Origin: DASSUW01 sp036257565
GTDB lineage: Bacteria > Actinomycetota > Thermoleophilia > Solirubrobacterales > Solirubrobacteraceae
Assembly: GCA_036257565.1 (NCBI GenBank)
Contig: DATAFH010000013.1
Coordinates: forward strand, 1 to 64,000
Reading direction: 5' to 3'
DNA: 64,000 bases
Positions 60,431 to 64,000 of the stretch are shown in pieces. The first letter of the stretch is position 1; each line of letters opens with the position of its first letter. A model generated the notes under the pieces. That model had not been told where the DNA came from, ran no database searches, and saw nothing but the letters and a program-made list of their open reading frames with translations. Made by a program: the position numbers and the translations under genes.

Positions 60431-61317
60431 CAGCTCGCCAGGATCCCGGCCGAGAGGAGCGCGCAGAACACGAGCTGGAGCATGCCGGTGCGGCCCAGCG
60501 CGCGGTTCAGCGACGGCCCGTCGGTCCGCGCGCGCACGATCCCGACGACCGGCACCGCCAGCGGCACGGCGAGCAGCGCCAGCCCGAGCCATGCGGACAG
60601 CTCGTCCGAGCCCAGCAGCCACGGGAGCAGCGCGCACACGAACGCCCCGTAGACCATCGCGGCGTACAGCGCCCGCGCCCGTGCCCGGCCGAGGCGCACC
60701 GCGAGCGTGCGCTTGCCCGCCCGCCGGTCCGTCTCCAGGTCCCGCACGTTGTTGACCACGAGGATCGCCGCCGCCAACAGCCCCACCGGCACCGCGAGCA
60801 CGAACGCCTCCCAGGTCAGCCGCTCCGTCTGGGCGAAGTACGAGCCGGTCACGGCCACCACCCCGAAGAACAGGAACACGAACACCTCGCCGAGCCCTTC
60901 GTAGCCGTACGGCCGCGGCCCGCCCGTGTACAGGACGCCGGCGAGGATCGACGCGGCGCCGACGAGCAGCAGCTCCCAGCCCGCGGTCGCGATCAGGTAG
61001 ACGCCGGCCAGGACGGCCAGCCCGAAGGCCACGTACGTGGCAACGAGCACCTGCCGCGGCGGTACCAGGCCGCCGGCCGTGACGCGTACGGGCCCCAGCC
61101 GGTCCTCGGTGTCCGCCCCCCGCCGCGCGTCCGAGTAGTCGTTCGAGAGGTTTGTGCCGATCTGGATGAACACCGCGCCGAGCATCGCCGCGATGAAGGT
61201 GAGCACCCGGAAGGTCCCCTCGGTGGCGGCCAGCGCCGTGCCGACGAGGACGGGGGCGACGGCGGCCGGGAGCGTCCGCGGCCTGGCCGCCATGAGCCAG
61301 ATGTGCAGCGGGCTCAA
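60430..61317 (-). CDS. menA: 1,4-Dihydroxy-2-naphthoate polyprenyltransferase
   Basis: 295 residues from a TTG at 61317 that overlaps the menB stop (TTGA); an ATG at 61293 is the alternative. A membrane UbiA-type prenyltransferase with about nine hydrophobic helices. It starts IWLMAARPRTLPAAVAPVLVG. The metal/diphosphate motifs are GTNLSNDYSDARRGAD and VVNNVRDLETDRRAGKRTL. It attaches the polyprenyl tail to DHNA and gives demethylmenaquinone in the membrane. Confidence 0.93.
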   Translation of the reverse strand: MSPLHIWLMAARPRTLPAAVAPVLVGTALAATEGTFRVLTFIAAMLGAVFIQIGTNLSNDYSDARRGADTEDRLGPVRVTAGGLVPPRQVLVATYVAFGLAVLAGVYLIATAGWELLLVGAASILAGVLYTGGPRPYGYEGLGEVFVFLFFGVVAVTGSYFAQTERLTWEAFVLAVPVGLLAAAILVVNNVRDLETDRRAGKRTLAVRLGRARARALYAAMVYGAFVCALLPWLLGSDELSAWLGLALLAVPLAVPVVGIVRARTDGPSLNRALGRTGMLQLVFCALLSAGILAS

Positions 61318-62138
61318 GGTCGTCGGGGGAACTGCGAGAAGTCGGGCTTGCGCTTGCGCTTGTACGCCTCGCGACCCTCGCGCGCCTCCTCGGAGGCGTA
61401 GAAGAGCAGGTTGGTGTCGTGCGCGAGCTGCTGGATGCCGCTGAGCCCGTCCTCGGCGGCGTGGAAGCTGGCCTTCAGGAGCCGCAGGGCGAAGGGGGAG
61501 AGCTCGAGCATCTCGCGGCACCAGCGGACGGTCTCGGCCTCCAGCTCGTCGAGCGGCACGACCGTGTTGACCAGCCCCATCTCGAGCGCCTGCTGCGCGT
61601 CGTACTGGCGGCACAGGAACCAGATCTCCTTCGCCTTCTTCACGCCGACGGTGTTGGCGAGTAGCGCCGCCCCGAACCCGCCGTCGAACGAGCCCACGCG
61701 CGGGCCGGTCTGGCCGAAGCGCGCGTTGTCGGCGGCGATCGTGAGGTCGCACACGAGGTGCAGCACCTGCCCGCCACCGACCGCGTAGCCGGCGACCATG
61801 GCCACCACGGGCTTGGGCAGTCGGCGGATCTGCACGTGCAGGTCGGTGACATGGAAGCGGCCGACCGAGGCGCCGTCCTCGAGATAACCGGTGTCGCCGC
61901 GCACGCGCTGATCACCGCCCGAGCAGAACGCGAGCGGGCCCTCGCCGGTGAGCACGATCACCCCGACAGATGCGTCCTCGCGGGCGAGCTCGAGCGCCTC
62001 CGAGATCTCGATGATCGTCTTCGGGCGGAACGCGTTGCGCACCTCGGGCCGGTCGATCGTGATCCTGGCGATCCCGTCTCCGGACGTCTCGTAGCGGATG
62101 TCCTCGAACTCGGCTGCCGGGGTCCAGTCAACGCTCAC
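61314..62138 (-). CDS. menB: 1,4-Dihydroxy-2-naphthoyl-CoA synthase
   Basis: 274 residues. A crotonase-fold enzyme closing the second ring of DHNA-CoA. MenB hallmarks: RITIDRPEVRNAFRPKTIIE, then FCSGGDQRVRGDTGYL, VAMVAGYAVGGGQVLHLVCD, FGQTGPRVGSFDGGFGA (the MenB-specific Asp loop) and YDAQQALEMGLVNTVVPLDEL. It is complete and typical in length. It is the first gene of the minus-strand menB-menA-menC block and is divergent from menE with 24 bases between starts. Confidence 0.96.
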   Translation of the reverse strand: MSVDWTPAAEFEDIRYETSGDGIARITIDRPEVRNAFRPKTIIEISEALELAREDASVGVIVLTGEGPLAFCSGGDQRVRGDTGYLEDGASVGRFHVTDLHVQIRRLPKPVVAMVAGYAVGGGQVLHLVCDLTIAADNARFGQTGPRVGSFDGGFGAALLANTVGVKKAKEIWFLCRQYDAQQALEMGLVNTVVPLDELEAETVRWCREMLELSPFALRLLKASFHAAEDGLSGIQQLAHDTNLLFYASEEAREGREAYKRKRKPDFSQFPRRP

Positions 62139-62162
62139 CGTTCAGACACTAGCCTCCTCCCG

Positions 62163-63407
62163 ATGATCGATCGCTGGCTGGAGCGCGCGGCCGCTCTGCG
62201 GCCGGACCGCGTGGCGGTCGAGGCGCCGGACGGCACGCCGCCCTACGCGGAGCTGCTCGAGCGCGCCCGGGGCGTGGCCGGCGCGCTGGCCGCGCGCGGC
62301 GTCCGGCCCGGGGACCACGTGGCGCTCGCGCTGCCGGCCGGCGCCGAGTTCGCCGCAGCACTGCACGGCTGCCTGCTGCTCGGCGCGGCGGCGATGCCGG
62401 TCGACCTGCGGCTCCCCGAGGCCGAGCGCGCGCCGCTGCTGCGCGCCGCTGCGGCGATCGTCGACGGCCCGCTCGAAGGCGGGCCGGCACCGCCGTTCGC
62501 GCCCGACCTTCACGACCCCGCGCTCATCCTGCAGACCTCCGGCACCACCGGCGCGCCGCGGCCCGTGACGCTCTCGTTCGGCAACGTGCAGGCCAACGCG
62601 CTCGGCTCGGCGGTCGCGCTCGGGCTCGACCCGCACGAGCGCTGGCTGTGCCCGCTGCCGCTCTCGCACGTCGGCGGCCTGATGGTGCTCCTGCGCTCGG
62701 CCATCTACGCCACCACGGCCGTCGTCGGCCCGCCCGAGCGCGACGACGTCACGCTCGCCTCGATGGTGCCCACCCTGCTCGCCCGGCTGCTCGATGCCGG
62801 CGCGCCGCCGCCTCCCCGGCTGCGCGCCGCGCTCCTCGGCGGCGCCCCCGCCACCCGCGCGCTGCTCGAGGACGCTCGCGAGGCCGGCTGGCCGGTGGCG
62901 CCGACGTACGGCCTCACGCAGGCGTGCTCGCAGGTCACGGTGGGGGAGCCTGGGGACGTCGAGACCAGCGGCCGCCCGCTGCCCGGCGTCCGCGTGACGC
63001 TCGCGGCCGACGGCGAGATCCTCGTGGAAGGTCCGACGGTGGCCGGCGGCGGGACGCTACGCACCGGGGACCTCGGTGCTCTCGACGACCGTGGCCGCCT
63101 GATCGTGACCGGCCGCAAGGCCGACACGATCGTCACCGGCGGGGAGAACGTCGCGCCCGCCGAGGTCGAGGCCGTGCTGCTCGCCCACCCGGCGGTCGCC
63201 GACGCCGGCGTCTTCGCCCGGCCGCACCCGGAGTGGGGCGAAGCCGTCACGGCCCGCGTGGTGCTCAAGGACCCGGCGACGGCCGACGAGCTGCGCGACT
63301 TCGCGCGCGAGCGGCTCGCGCGCTTCAAGGTCCCGAAGGAGATCGAGCTCGCCGACGGCCTGCCGCGGACCGCCTCCGGGAAGCTGGTGCGAAGGGAGCT
63401 CGCATGA
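62163..63407 (+). CDS. menE: o-Succinylbenzoate-CoA ligase
   Basis: 414 residues, short for the acyl-CoA ligase superfamily but usual for actinobacterial MenE. The AMP-binding P-loop is LILQTSGTTGAPRPVTLS. Also visible are TYGLTQACSQVTV, RTGDLGALDDRGRLIVTGRK and the C-terminal catalytic Lys in LPRTASGKLVRREL. It makes OSB-CoA, the MenB substrate. Its stop overlaps the next gene (ATGA). Confidence 0.92.
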   Translation: MIDRWLERAAALRPDRVAVEAPDGTPPYAELLERARGVAGALAARGVRPGDHVALALPAGAEFAAALHGCLLLGAAAMPVDLRLPEAERAPLLRAAAAIVDGPLEGGPAPPFAPDLHDPALILQTSGTTGAPRPVTLSFGNVQANALGSAVALGLDPHERWLCPLPLSHVGGLMVLLRSAIYATTAVVGPPERDDVTLASMVPTLLARLLDAGAPPPPRLRAALLGGAPATRALLEDAREAGWPVAPTYGLTQACSQVTVGEPGDVETSGRPLPGVRVTLAADGEILVEGPTVAGGGTLRTGDLGALDDRGRLIVTGRKADTIVTGGENVAPAEVEAVLLAHPAVADAGVFARPHPEWGEAVTARVVLKDPATADELRDFARERLARFKVPKEIELADGLPRTASGKLVRRELA

Positions 63408-64000
63408 GCGCGTACCGCCAGGAGAGCCGGAACCGCTGGGCCACGACGGCCGCAGGTTGGGAGCGGTACGCCGACGACTTCCGGCGCAACACGATGCCCG
63501 TGACCGCCTGGATGCTCGACGCCACGCAGCCGCAGCCCGGCGACACGGTGCTCGACCTGGCGGCCGGCATCGGCGACACCGGCTTCCTCGCCGCCGAGCT
63601 GATCACGCCCGGCGGGACGCTCATCACCTCCGACTTCGTGCCGGAGATGCTGAGCGCCGCACAGCGTCGCGCCGAGCGGCTCGGAATCGAGAACGTGCGC
63701 TTCCGCCAGATCGACGCGGAGGCGATCGACCAGCCGGCCGCCACGATCGACGTCGTCCTCTGCCGCTGGGGCTACATGCTCATGGCCGACGCCGAGGCGG
63801 CCCTGCGGGACACCCGCCGCGTGATCAAGCCCGGCGGCCGCCTGGCGCTGGCCGCCTGGGCCGAGCCCGACGCCAACCCGTGGACCGTCCTGCCCGTGAA
63901 GGAGCTGATCGACCGCGGCCGCCTGGAGCCGATCCCGCCCGGCCCGGGCCAGTTCGCCTGGGCGGCCGAGGGGGTCGTGGCCGAGAACTTCGAGGCTGCC
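63404..64000 (+). CDS. Class I SAM-dependent methyltransferase, 3' end outside window
   Basis: 199 residues are visible; the gene runs off the end. It opens RNRWATTAAGWERYADDFRR. The SAM motif is VLDLAAGIGDTGFLAAELI, then TSDFVPEMLSAAQRRAERLG, with later ALRDTRRVIKPGGRLALAAW. Coupling to menE suggests the last menaquinone methylation (MenG), but the UbiE/MenG signature N-x-F-G-I-R-N is not seen in this position: here VLCRWGYMLMADAEAAL appears. A related methyltransferase with another substrate is therefore equally possible. Confidence 0.8.
   Translation, partial: MSAYRQESRNRWATTAAGWERYADDFRRNTMPVTAWMLDATQPQPGDTVLDLAAGIGDTGFLAAELITPGGTLITSDFVPEMLSAAQRRAERLGIENVRFRQIDAEAIDQPAATIDVVLCRWGYMLMADAEAALRDTRRVIKPGGRLALAAWAEPDANPWTVLPVKELIDRGRLEPIPPGPGQFAWAAEGVVAENFEAA

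Noticed and set aside
63404..64000. Naming the last gene menG/ubiE
   Set aside because: Position next to menE is suggestive, but the UbiE signature block is not seen and the gene is incomplete.
1..64000. tRNA or rRNA genes
   Set aside because: I looked for the T-loop pattern GGTTCGAATCC/GGTTCGAGTCC and rRNA-like conserved stretches and saw none; a covariance scan would be needed to be sure.

Overview
The window is very G+C-rich and densely packed. Coding strands alternate often, and many starts are GTG or TTG overlapping the previous stop (ATGA, GTGA or TTGA junctions). A complete menaquinone gene set of the classical Men type, GatCAB amidotransferase, PASTA and Ser/Thr-kinase proteins and a CarH/LitR-like regulator next to an ECF sigma factor suggest a high-GC actinobacterium. 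My guess is the Solirubrobacterales/Thermoleophilia lineage, inferred from gene content and style only; no 16S gene or database search supports it.

Layout. 1-4.5 kb: the end of a TetR regulator, membrane proteins, a CPA2-type cation/proton antiporter and a DUF2254 membrane protein. 4.7-10 kb: a decayed, accessory-looking zone. It holds a methyltransferase broken by about five frameshifts, a LURP-one-like protein, small proteins, an IS3-type transposase remnant fused to a truncated caspase-like protease gene, and a frameshifted STAS gene. 10-18 kb: housekeeping genes (dnaE, nfo, gltX), an HDOD-LuxR regulator, a VanZ-like protein and a CymR-like Rrf2 regulator. 18-27 kb: a PASTA lipoprotein facing a Ser/Thr kinase, then cysteine and sulfur genes (cysK, tusA, a MoeB/ThiF protein, cysE) mixed with hydrolases and a glycine-repeat membrane protein.

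27.5-34.5 kb is one tightly overlapping minus-strand operon: lactate/glycolate permease, glycolate oxidase D-E-F and malate synthase. It would import a 2-hydroxy acid, oxidise glycolate to glyoxylate and condense that with acetyl-CoA to malate. 34.5-37.2 kb: stress-type proteins, a TylF-like methyltransferase and a queuosine-salvage (Q_salvage/DUF2419) protein. 37.2-40.5 kb: a UvrD/PcrA helicase interrupted exactly after GDDDQ by a 365-residue intein with no recognisable homing endonuclease. 40.5-50.7 kb: an MFS transporter, a three-copy 61-bp tandem repeat, folD, gatC-gatA-gatB, small conserved proteins, ilvB-ilvN and a secreted protein.

50.7-64 kb: menaquinone genes in two blocks, menF/menD/menH and menC-menA-menB/menE. 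Between them lies an insert with a sugar-dehydrogenase fragment, an XRE-cupin regulator divergent from azlCD, a lipoate-ligase-like gene, and an ECF sigma factor divergent from a MerR-B12 photoreceptor-type regulator. The last gene, a SAM methyltransferase, runs off the window. The points most worth a second look are the intein, the CarH/LitR-sigma pair with a 14-bp duplication over the sigma start codon, the 61-bp repeats, two related palindromes at gene ends, and the broken-gene cluster at 4.7-10 kb.
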